Shown in pieces: positions 46,156 through 56,874 of a stretch of DNA of 64,000 bases (within the stretch, counting starts at the first letter, position 1; every line of letters starts with the position of its first letter). The DNA comes from Hevea brasiliensis (lineage: Eukaryota; Streptophyta; Magnoliopsida; Malpighiales; Euphorbiaceae). The notes beneath the pieces are model-generated. The model was not told the DNA's origin and did not search any database. It saw only the letters and a program-made list of their open reading frames with translations. The stretch spans positions 63,671,309-63,735,308 of the forward strand of contig NC_079505.1 in the NCBI RefSeq assembly GCF_030052815.1. The letters run 5' to 3'. The translations under genes were made by a program, and so were the position numbers.

Positions 46156-48390
46156 GTGACTGGTGCATACTTATGGTGTGGATCTACAAAACATCAAATT
46201 AAGAATTGTCCGAAGAGGACTACTAAAGTTGCCCCAACACAAGCAGATAGGCCTGCCCCTGCACCTCAAAGGGGTAGGAAGCCCGATAAATCTGAAGTAG
46301 CTGGTCCATCACTGAGGCCTGCATTCGAGTCAGCTGAGAGGCCAGAGGCTAGAGTACCTGCCAGAGCCTATGCCATCAGAGCTCAGGAGGAGCAAGATGC
46401 CCCGGACGTCATCAGAGGTACATTCTCCCTCTACAACAGTTCTGTGCATGCATTGGTGGATCCAGGATCCACTCATTCATACATCTGCATCAAACTACCC
46501 GTAGAGAGGGGAGTTCCAGTAGAGGAGAGTGATCAAGACATTCTGGTCACAAATCTACTAGGCCATAGTGTGGTAGTGAATAAAGTGTATAAAGGTTGCC
46601 CATTGAGGATTCAGGGGTATGAATTCTCGGTAGACCTAATTGAATTGCCCTTCCACGAGTTTGACATGATTTTGGGAATGGACTGGTTATTACATCATCA
46701 GGCAATAGTTGATTGCAAATTGAAGAGGATTTCTCTGAAAACTTCTGAGGGCAATGAGATTACTATTGTAGGTGAAAGGACAGATTTCCTGTCTAATGTT
46801 ATCTTAGCTACAGTTGTAAGAAGATTGATGAGAAAAGGCTGTGAAGCTTACCTAGCACACGTGGTTGATACTAGGCAGGCTAAGCTGAATCTGTGTGATA
46901 TACCCACAGTAAGAGACTTCCCAGATGTGTTTCCTGAAGAATTGCCTGGTTTACCACCACAAAGGGAAGTCGAGTTTGCTATTGAGGTAATGCTGAGTAC
47001 AACACCAATTTCTATTGCTCCTCATAGGATGGCACCCACTGAATTGAGAGAGTTGAAAATTCAGTTACAAGAGTTGCTTGATAAGGGGTTCATACGCCCC
47101 AGTGTGTCCCCTTGGGGTGTTCCGGTGCTGTTTATGAAGAAGAAGGATGGAACCTTGAGATTGTGTATTGATTACCGGTAGTTGAACAAAGTAACTGTGA
47201 AGAATAAATATCCATTGCCCAAAATTGACGATCTGTTTGATCAGTTAAAGGGAGCCGATGTATTTTCAAAAATTAATCTCAGATCAGGGTATCATTAGTT
47301 AAGGGTAAAGGATGCAGATGTGTTAAAAACTGCATTCAGAACCCGGTATGGGCATTATGAATTTCTAGTGATGCTGTTTGGGTTAACAAATGCACCAGCA
47401 GCATTTATGGACCTTATGAACCGTATCTTTCATCCATATTTAGATCGGTTTGTAGTGGTCTTTATTGATGATATTCTGGTGTATTCCAAGACTAGGGAAG
47501 AACATGATGAACATTTGAGGATTGTTCTGCAAACCCTGCGAGAAAAGAAGCTGTATGCTAAGTTGTCCAAGTGTGACTTCTGGATGAGTGAAATCTCCTT
47601 TCTTGGACATATAGTATCAGCAGAGGGGATTAGAGCGGATCCCAAAAAGATAGAAGCAGTGATGGAATGGAAGCCTCCTAGAAATACAACTGAGGTCAGA
47701 AGTTTCTTGGGGCTAGCTGGGTATTATAGAAGATTTGTGAAGGGGTTTTCTCTTATAGCTGCTCCAATGACCAAATTGTTACACAAGAATGTGAAATTTG
47801 GCTGGAACGATAAGTGCTAAGCCAGTTTTGAGAGGCTAAAGGCTATGTTGACAGAAGCACCAGTGTTAACACAGCCAGTGTCGGGAAAAGACTTTGTGGT
47901 CTACAGTGATGCCTCGCATAATGGGTTAGGGTGTGTATTGATGCAAGAGGGCAAAGTGGTCACCTATGCTTCCAGGCAGTTAAGGCCACATGAACAGAAC
48001 TACCCTACTCATAACTTGGAGTTAGCAGCAATTATCTTCACACTGAAGATATGGAGTCATTATTTATATGATGAAAAATGCTACATCTATACAGACCACA
48101 AGAGTCTAAAATATTTGCCAACCCAGAAGGAGCTCAATCTTAGACAGAGGCGATGGATTGAGTTCCTAAAGGACTATGATTGTGTGATAGATTACCATCC
48201 TAGGAAGGCAAATGTAGTTGCTAATGCTTTAAGCAGGAAGTCCATCTCAGCTTTAAGATCATTAAATGCCCGTCTGTCCTTAGCTCAAGATGGAGCTATT
48301 TTGGCTGAGTTACAAGTGAGGCCATACCTGCTACAGCAGATACAAGATGGGCAGAAGGCCGATGAAAAATTGATGGCTATTTGGGTAAAA
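46156..48390 (+). pseudogene. pol: A2 Pol, protease, RT and RNase H
   Basis: One frame carries everything, broken only by TAG 47179-47181, TAG 47296-47298 and TAA 47818-47820. Protease: [12 protein letters not shown] near 46450 (Pro in place of Ser or Thr in D-S/T-G) and [39 protein letters not shown]-stop-[19 protein letters not shown] and [10 protein letters not shown] near 47461. RNase [27 protein letters not shown] and TDHKSLKYL, then [11 protein letters not shown] (family ADALSRK). A one-base insertion near 48385 shifts the frame into integrase. Confidence 0.93.
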
Positions 48391-49645
48391 TTCCAGAGGG
48401 GAAGGAAACTGATTATGAGATGAAAGCGGATGGGTGTCTGTACTACAGAGGAAGAGTGTGTGTACCAGATGATAGGGAACTAAAGACTAATATTCTGAAA
48501 GAAGCACACACTAATGTTTATGCTATGCACCCAGGAAGTACAAAAATGTATAATGATTTGAAGCCTCATTATTGGTGGCCTGGTATGAAAAAGGATATAG
48601 CTGACTATGTTACTAAGTGTTTGACATGTCAGCAAGTTAAAGCAGAACATCAAGTTCCATCAGGGTTACTACAGCCTATAAGCATACCTGAATGGAAATG
48701 GGACCGGGTCACTATGGATTTTGTTAGTGGTCTACCTCTCACCCAAAAGAAGCATGATGCAGTGTGGGTGATAGTGGATAGATTGACGAAGTCAGCACAT
48801 TTTCTGCCAGTTAGGACTGACTACTCACTGGAAAAGCTAGCAGAATTGTATATCAGTGAGATATTTAGACTGCATAGAATCCCACTTTCCATCAAATTTG
48901 ATCGAGACCCAAGGTTTATATCGAGATTCTGGAAAAAGTTGCAAGAAGCCTTGGGCACACAACTCCATTTTAGCACGGCTTTTCATCCTCAGACGGATGG
49001 ACAGTCAGAACGAGTAATCCAGGTAAACTTAGAACCTAATTGAATTTTCACAATTTACAAGTTGGAATGATAGTAACAATGTGAATTATGTAATAGATCC
49101 TGGAGGATATGCTGAGGAGTTGTGTTATTGAGTTTAAGGGGAGTTGGGATAGATATCTCCCACTGGCAGAATTTGCATATAATAATAGCTACCAAGCTAG
49201 CATTCAAATGGCCTCGTATGAAGCACTGTATGGGAGGAAGTGTAAAACCCCTGTATGTTGGACTAAATTGGGCGAAGATAAGCTGGTAGGACTAGACCTA
49301 GTGAAACAGACTGAGGAGAAAGTGAAAATAATCAAAGCAAATTTGAAGGTTACCTCAGATAGACATAAATCTTATACCGACTTGAAGAGAAAAGAGATAG
49401 AGATGCAGTTGGCGACAAAGTGTTTCTCAAAGTCTCACAGTGGAAGAAAGTACTGAGGTTTGGAAGAAAGGGTAAGTTAAACCCTAGGTTTATTGGCCCA
49501 TATGAAGTTATTGAACGTGTGGGTCCAGTAGCCTACAGGCTAGCTTTACCAACAGAACTGGATAAAATCCATAATGTATTCCATGTTTCTATGCTAAGAA
49601 GATATCGCTCAGACCCTTCACATGTCATCTCCATGGAAGAGATTG
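48381..49645 (+). pseudogene. pol: A2 Pol, integrase with intron, truncated
   Basis: Zinc finger: HPGSTKMYNDLKPHYWWPGM and [11 protein letters not shown]. Core: [17 protein letters not shown] (family SDRDPRF, catalytic Asp kept) and QTDGQSERVIQ with the catalytic Glu. The frame then meets a 74-nt GT-AG intron and resumes ILEDMLRSCVIEFKGSWDRY. A frameshift near 49405 leads into VFLKVSQWKKVLRFGRKG and FHVSMLRRYRSDPSHVIS, ending in MEEIE at the junction with family-C gag. The chromodomain is missing. Confidence 0.93.
49023..49096 (+). other. probable intron in A2 integrase gene, 74 nt
   Basis: Donor CAG|GTAAAC, acceptor TATGTAATAG|ATCCTG, AT-rich body. Joining the flanks gives ERVIQ-ILEDMLRSC without a gap, the same reading as intron-less family C. 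Unspliced, the frame stops after VNLEPN. Confidence 0.8.
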
Positions 49646-50472
49646 AGTACTCTGTTTCTCTGTTGCAAGGGGATGCATATGAATGGTGGAAGACCATCCC
49701 CCACAGCCTGGTTGAGACACCTGTGTTGACCTAGTCAGACTTTTTGAGGGAGTTTCGACAGAAGTGGGTCCCCGATGCTTATGTGGATATGAAGTTACAG
49801 GAATTCTTGAGTTTGAAACAAGGGGACAGAACTATAGCAGAATATGAGAGAGATTTCTCTCGATTGAGCCACTATGCTGGAAGCTTAGTCTCCACCCCCA
49901 GAGACAGATGTAAGAGGTTTGAGTCTAGGTTAAGGCCGAATCTGAGGATGCAAGTTGTGGGATTCAGACACCAGAATTTTTCTGAGCTGATTTCACAAGC
50001 CCTGGAATTGGAAAGGATAGAATCAGAAGGGGCAGTGAAGAAGGGTACACAAGAGAAAGAGAAGACTGAAAAGACTACTAGTCAAGCACCTGAAAGTGGT
50101 TTAGGGAAGAGGAAACAGTTGGAGGATCTAGCTCTCACAGATCAGGTAGAGGCAGATTCTCTAGCCAAAGACCACCCCGGTCTGGTCAGCAGACCCAACA
50201 AGCTTCTCGAGGATCTTTATCAGTTTGGAAGTGTGAAACCTATGGTAGAACACACGGTGGGGTGTGTTTCAAGGCCATAGTTGCATGCTATAACTATGGA
50301 GGGAGCGAAAATTTCGCTAATGATTGTACTAGTCCGTGCCGATCTGGACCTTCTGCTACATCTGAGGGATCAGCCCAAGTCTCTACACCTAGAGTGTCAC
50401 AGTTAGCCGGTAGAGGTAGAGGCAGAGGTAAGAGTCCTGGTAATATTCCTGGAAGTCAAAGCACTGTTAACC
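49643..50472 (+). pseudogene. gag: C1 Gag, 5' part missing, fused to A2 pol
   Basis: Family-C Gag begins at YSVSLLQGDAYEWWKTIPHS in the same frame as the A2 pol end. TAG 49732-49734 (Trp in C2) interrupts it, then 49744-50280 is open: FLREFRQKWVPDAYVDMKLQ, RLSHYAGSLV, CKRFESRLRPNLRMQVVGF and ISQALELERIES. A frameshift near 50200 precedes the zinc knuckle, which is lost: CYNYGGSENFANDC where C2 has CYNCGGIGHFAKDC; ETYGRTHGGVC likewise has Cys to Tyr. It ends in a Gly/Arg-rich stretch cut by C2 at 50472. The first part of gag and the 5' LTR are absent. Confidence 0.9.
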
Positions 50473-53400
50473 TGTAACACCCCTATGTTCGGTAGTGCGT
50501 TCTACTGCTCCGGTGACCAGTGTTGTCCGGACAGCTAGGATGCCTAGAACTACACTTCGTTATGAGTGAGGAGACATAAAATAATGAAATACAAGAAAAG
50601 AAAATACAAGAAAAACAAAGGAAAAATAATAGCAAAGAAATGTAACCAAGTTAAGCGAGCCGAGAACCCTAGCGATGGGTGACCGCACCGGGAAGTCACG
50701 GCATAGACCGTTGACTAGCCCTGGACTGCGGAGAACCCTGGAAAATATTTTTAGGACTTAAAGAGACATCAATTGAAGTATAAATATCATTAGAAATATC
50801 AAAGAAAAATTTAATAATTAGTACAAAGAAAAGTGAGAAATCGAAAAACGGACAAAACTCGGTGTTACCGAAAAATTGGGAATGTAACCCGAACAGGGGC
50901 ATTATGGTCATTTGACATCCCGAATTGCCTTTTGACCTAAATGTCCATTAAAAATAAATAATATTACACTTGGAAAATATAATGAAAAATTAAATTGGTG
51001 GTACCTAAAGTAAATAGCAAAAATTATGGGTTTAATGTGGGATAAATGAAAGTTAAACTTATAATATGATTAATTTGAGTAAGTGGACCACTAAGGAATA
51101 AACTAAAAACAAAATGGGCAGGTGTACACCTATTACACAATCTGCAAATTCATTTTCTCCAAATCCTCCATCCATGCCGAAACGAAGAAATGGGAAACCT
51201 CCATTGCCGTTTTGCATGAAGCTTCATCCTCTCCTTCAATTTACCTCCAATCATCTAGGTTTCTTCATTAAAGATTACCTCCACATCACAAGGAAGAAGT
51301 AGATACCAATATTAAGAAGTTTTAGTGAAGATTTAGCAAATCCCAACAATAGGTAAGTTTGAGTTTTTGAATATTTCTTTGATAAAGTTTGTATACATGT
51401 TATGGGTGTTTGCTTTGTGAAGGAATTTTTAAGTTTTGAGGAGTTCTTGATATGTCCAATTTTGGACAGCCATGGAGTTCTATATTCGATGAAGTATTCT
51501 TACATATATTTGATGTGGATTCATGTTGAGTAGGGTGATTTAATGTCCTAGTAAGTTAATTCCACATGTATATGGTGATTGTGCACTTGAAATGGAAGTT
51601 GACGTATTGTGGGACACTTTGGCATTGTGGAATATTTCGGCAGCCTTGGGACTCTTTGATGAATGTTGAATTCATGAAGATATTGGATGAATTGTGATAT
51701 TGAGGATTGATGAAAATGTATGTAAATTGGTTGTGGAAATTGTATGTAATAATGAGTAGTGTTTATGTGTATATGTGGTTGTATTTGGACTTTGTAAATT
51801 AGAGTTTTATTTGGTGTATTGAGGATGTTTGTATTCTGCCCAAAGTGACTTTAAGGTGAAGTAGTAAATGGTTTTGGTAATGTACCAAAACAGAATTGGT
51901 AAGGGAAGTGGACTTAGAGTAAGTTAAATGTGTAATTGATACATGTTTATGCAATGTAATTAAGGACAGTATGCATTTTGGCCAATAACATTAAATGTGT
52001 AACTCCAATTGGTATGAGACCAATTGGAGGTGAAACTAGGCACAAAATGTGCCAACTTTCATGAAGGAAACATACCAAAATTCGGCTTGTAAGGTAGCTT
52101 GAAAAATGACCAAATCCGGATTTAGTGCAATTGAGGCCTGAAAATTGGCCAATTGGGCAGCAGTTAGTGTTTAGGCCATAACTCACTCAAAACAGGTCCA
52201 ATTGACCTGAAATTTTAACCATGAATAGTTAAGACCCATACCTACAAGTCTTATGAAGACACCAAAGCCCATAAATGACCATAAGCAAGTCAAACAGCTT
52301 GCACAAGTTCGGGTCCAAAAACTGGCCGAACCAAAGTTGACCAAATTGACCTAAAATGACCAAATTTTATGCCATTTGACCAGCAATAGTAAAATGACCA
52401 TAACTTGGTCTACATAACTCAGAATGACCTAAAATTTTGCCCCGCGTTCCATAAGACATAGATCTACAAGTTTGTAGTTTTGACCAAAACCCGAAAACCG
52501 AGGGAACTAGGTCGTCCGGCTAGGTCAAACTAGTATACCAGAATCCAGCAAGTTGCAATAAAATGCACTAAACAAGGAAATGAGTTTGGTAAAACGTACC
52601 AACCCTAAAATACTATCGAAAGTGACATATTAGTGACACTAAAACCTAATTTACCTAGAACGCATCGAGGGTCGATATATTAGGTTGATTAAGCAAATAA
52701 TAACTTTCAGTGAATTACTTATCGAACATTATCGTTAGAGACAATTTAATTTAGTACTGAAACACTTCAAATTGTGTTTCTCAGTTACCAAAGACTCAGG
52801 AAAAGGGAAGGAAACACTGAGTCCGGACAGAGAGTCATCGAGGTTTGTGCACTGTACTATTTCTTTTGAATTTTTCAATTGAAATGAATTATGACTATTT
52901 GTATTTTATTGTTTTAAATTGTGGAAATGTGTTTGAATGAATAATTATTGCTTGAAAAGCATTGTAAATGGTTTGAAACTATGAAAAATTGTTTGAATGA
53001 TATTGATGGATACTTATTGATTGAAAAGCATTGGAAATGGTTTGAAACCACAGCTATCATGTATATTGATTGTATTCCTCACTAGCTTGTCTAGTGGGAA
53101 GAATTGAATTCCCTCTCTGGCTGAAGTGTTGAGGTGTGTGCCTGTTGAGGACGAATTGGATGAGTACTCATATTTTTGCTAGCTAGCTATGTTATTCCTC
53201 ATTAGTCATCGACTTTTGGGACGAATTGAATACCTCATTAGCCATCTGCTTTTGGGACGAATTGAACTTTGGAACATGATTAAGCTGTGTGTGATTTATT
53301 GATTTGTATTATGAGATTGTGAAATGGAGTTAAATCCTTATTGACATTCACTGTCTTTTGAAGTTAACTATGTTTTGATCTCTGAGATTTATTGTGATAT

Positions 53401-54128
53401 TGTGTTAAATTCCTTCTGACACTCATTGTCTTGAATTTAACTATGATTTTACATATCCATCAATTAAATGATTTATGAATTGTGATTTAAAGTTGTATTT
53501 GGTTATTGTTGTGCACCACTGAAACATTGTCTCAGCGATAGCTTTTTATTGCTGTCGCAGGTAGACAGACAGACAGGGCAGCAGACTAGGCTGCTAGTAC
53601 CTCCAGCGAGAGATTACCGGGTATAATGAGTATACCAACATTTTGCATTTTGTACTGTAATGTATGACCAATGTATGTACATATTGTTTTTGGTTTTGAG
53701 CAGTTGTAAATTCAAATTGTACCTTGAAGTTGTAAAATAATTATGAGTTATTTTGACTTGTAAAAATTGTATTATATTTCCTTTATCTCAGTCTTTGAAA
53801 AATCACTGTGGATTTGAGTTGAGAAAAATGTTGTGTTGAGAATATGTTGGAGTTGAGATTTGGAAATATATTGAAGTGCTTTTACAGGTTTTCTGAAGAA
53901 CTGTTTTATCCAAAATACAGATGGCACTTTGCCAAAGTGTTAGTTCTATCACTTCAATTCAAAAAGGTTTTTAACGCCTGTAAATAGTGCTCACCACTGT
54001 AAAAGAAGTAAGAAAAGTTTTTAAAATCCCTTGTAGTGTATTTAATGGGTTATCAGTAGACGGAGTTGGTAATTCATTAGGTATACTACGGGATCATGTT
54101 ATGCCTTACAGAGGGGTAGGGTGTGACA
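50473..54128 (+). repeat. C2 5' LTR, 3,656 bp
   Basis: Starts TGTAACACCCCTATGTTCGG, ends GGTAGGGTGTGACA. Relative to the 3' LTR it lacks about 31 bases at 53937 (after CACTTTGCCAAA). It carries two CTCATTAGYCATC blocks near 53197-53265. Confidence 0.95.
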
Positions 54129-54136
54129 TGTTTTAG

Positions 54137-54148
54137 TGGTATCAGAGC
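54137..54148 (+). other. C2 primer binding site
   Basis: TGGTATCAGAGC starts 9 bases after the 5' LTR and is complementary to initiator Met-tRNA. An untranslated leader of about 170 bases follows. Confidence 0.93.
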
Positions 54149-54318
54149 AAAGTTTTTAAATTCTGTTTTCACCTATTATTTGAATATTCTTTCTTCATAG
54201 TACAACTGCTCAATATCATTGTTTGATACATACAGTACATTACATTATAAATATGCACTAATGGGAGGAAATCTCCTTGTGTTATTTGTTCAGGAGATCT
54301 AAAATCCTCGCATTGACT

Positions 54319-55378
54319 ATGGAAGAGGGTGATCGTTCAGTCGATCAATCTATTGAGGCTGAGGTGCAAGGGGATGCCCCAGGCCTACATAATGTCAGTG
54401 GTTCAAGAAGACTAGCCCTGCAGCATCGCAGCTTTCGCTCGGCCATCACAGATGGCTGCAATGTTCCAACAAATGGCTGGTAATGTGCCTACTCAAGTCC
54501 CAATACAGACACCAGTGGTACAACCACAATCTCCTACTAGGCAGTATGACAAATTGATGAAGTATGGGGCTACAGAGTTTAAGGGGATAGTAGATCCTCT
54601 AGAAGCTATACAATGGTTAGAGAGGATGGATAGAGTATTCAAGAAACTGCACTGCACAGAGGAGGTCAGATTTGAATACTCAGTATCTTTGCTACAGGGG
54701 GATGCTTATGACTGGTGGAAAACCATTCCCCACAGTCTGGTAGAACCAGCAGTGCTAATATGGAATGACTTTCTCAGGGAATTCAGACAAAAATATGTCC
54801 CTGATGCTTACGTAGACCAGAAACTGCAAGAATTTCTAAGTCTGAAACAGGGGAGCAGATTAGTGGCTGAGTATGAAAGAGAATTTTCCTGCCTGAGCCA
54901 TTATGCAGTAAGTTTACTTGCTACCAGCAGGGAGAGATGCAAGAGGTTTGAAACTAGCTTGAAGCCCAGTATCAGATTACAAGTAGTCGGCTTCAAACAC
55001 ACTAACTTCTCTAAACTTATTTCTCAAGCTCTAGAGTTAGAAAGAATTGAGTCCAAGTCGCTTCCCGAGAAAAAGAGATCAGAGAAGACAGAGAAAGAGG
55101 GAAAATCAGTAGAACAGAGTTCCAGTGGTCGTACTGGAAAGAGGAAGAACTATGGGGGACATGGCAGAGGTGGCAAGAAGTCTGGTAGGGGAAGATATTC
55201 AGGACAGAGACCTCCCCTATCTGGTCAGCAGAGTACCAGAGGTTCCTACCCTCCCTGCCAATGTGAAACATGTGGAAGAAATCATGGTGGGATATGCTAT
55301 AAGGCTATTGGAGCCTGTTATAACTGTGGAGGCATAGGACACTTTGCCAAGGACTGCACCAGTAGTCGCAGAGTTTGA
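54319..55378 (+). pseudogene. gag: C2 Gag, near-intact core
   Basis: The first ATG frame (54319, MEEGDRSVDQSIEAEVQGDA) stops near 54483. The main frame from 54452 holds MAAMFQQMAGNVPTQVPIQT, YGATEFKGIVDPLEAIQWLE, YSVSLLQGDAYDWWKTIPHS, FLREFRQKYVPDAYV and ISQALELERIES, a basic Gly/Arg/Lys region, then a full zinc knuckle CYNCGGIGHFAKDC (CX2CX4HX4C), with TGA at 55376-55378. One frameshift near 54440-54480 separates start and core. Gag packages element RNA. Confidence 0.92.
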
Positions 55379-56874
55379 CCACCTCCTACCATCGCAGAAG
55401 GCCGATTGAGCCCCGTCACTAGAAGTTCACAACCACCCAGCAGAGGTAGAGGCAGGGGTAGAGGTAGCCCAAAGAAAGCCAAGGCACGATGAAACATTGA
55501 GCAAGACAGATTGCTCGTCGAGTCTATGCAATGAGACAGAGGGAAGAGGCCGAGACATCTGACGTTGTGGCTGGTACCTTCTCAACTTTTAATCAAGATG
55601 TGTTTGTGTTATTTGATCCGGGTTCTACCCATTCTTATGTGAGTGCTAGCATCATTGATTGCATTGCTGTTCCATGTACAAAAATGGACTTTGAGGTGCT
55701 AGTAACAAGTCCACTAGGACAGGAGGTCGTGGTTAATAGAATGTATAGAGATTGTCCTTTGGTGATCCAAGGACACACTTTCTGCTCGATTTCATTGAAA
55801 TGCCCTTCAGAGATTATGATATCATCTTGGGCATGGATTGGTTAGCTAGGCATCATGCCATGATTGATCAGTAGGCTAAAAGATACCACTTTTGGCCTTC
55901 CTCGATGATGATGTGGTAATACATGGGGAAAGGCAGCTATTGCCATCAAACATCATTTCGGCTGCACTAGCCAGAAAAATGATCAGAAAGGGGTGTGAAG
56001 CATACTTGGCACATGTGGTAGACACCCAAGTGGGGTGTCCAACATTGAAGGACCTTCCTACAGTATATGACTTTCCATATGTGTTTCCTGATGAATTGCC
56101 AGGATTACCTCCAGAAAGAGAAGTGCAGTTTGAAATTAATGTTATGCCTGGTGTGGATCCAATCTCCATAACGCCATACAGAATGGCACCAGCAGAGTTG
56201 AAGGAGTTGAAGATACAATTGCAAGAATTACTTGAAAAGGGCTTCATCCGCCCTAGTGTGTCACCTTGGGGAGCACCAGTGTTGTTTGTTTAGAAGAAGG
56301 ATGGTACTCTCCGCTTATGCATTGACTACCGGCAGTTGAATAAGGTGAGAATAAAGAATGATATCCATTGCCTCGCATTGATGATCCGCTTGATCAATTG
56401 AAGGGTGCATTTGTATTCTCCAAAATTGATTTGCGATCCGGTTATTATCGCTTGAAGGTGCAAGAGCAAAGTATTCCAAAATCGCTGAGAACTTCGGTAT
56501 GGCCACTATGAGTTTCTAGTAATGCCATTCGGGTTGACAAATGCTCCAGCTGCTTTTATGGATCTGATGAACACTATCTTCAGACCATATCTCGATCAAT
56601 TTGTGGTGGTGTTTATTGATGACATTTTGATATATTCGAGGAATGTAGAGGAGCATGACAGATATCCATGGATTGTACTGCAGACTTTAAGGGAGAAACA
56701 CTATACGCCAAATTGTCGAAATGTGAATTTTGGTGAAAGAAATCTCCTTTTGGGACATGTTGTGTCACCAAGGGATCAAGGTAGATTCGATGAAGGTAGA
56801 AGCTATCCTTAATTGAAGCCGCCACAATATCACGTGGTTCGCAGCTCGGTCTAGCTGGATATTACCGCCGGTTT
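55379..56874 (+). pseudogene. pol: C2 Pol, protease and reverse transcriptase, broken
   Basis: A linker with RGRGRGRGSPKK leads to stops near 55490 and 55530. Protease: [16 protein letters not shown] near 55608, then a shift near 55790 before [54 protein letters not shown] then TAG 56291-56293, [18 protein letters not shown] with Gln intact, a frameshift near 56360, [20 protein letters not shown] and [10 protein letters not shown] near 56611. Two more shifts spoil the 56690-56870 stretch. Confidence 0.92.

Larger units (their letters stand above)
41898..49645 (+). mobile_element. family-A chromovirus A2, 3' end lost by fusion
   Basis: 5' LTR, PBS, gag and pol lie in order on the plus strand, inserted in A1 just after its protease sequence. 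The left 5 bases are GGAGT; no right copy exists because the element runs into family-C gag at 49643-49648, before its chromodomain, PPT and 3' LTR. Confidence 0.9.

Noticed and set aside
54137..54148. Possible tRNA gene fragment (TGGTATCAGAGC), also at 45029 and 6431
   Set aside because: Only the 3'-complementary stretch is present, each time next to an LTR end, so these are primer binding sites.
55876..56247. 123-codon minus-strand frame, with a similar one at 63079-63501
   Set aside because: Both are antisense shadows of the conserved family-C RT N-terminal region.
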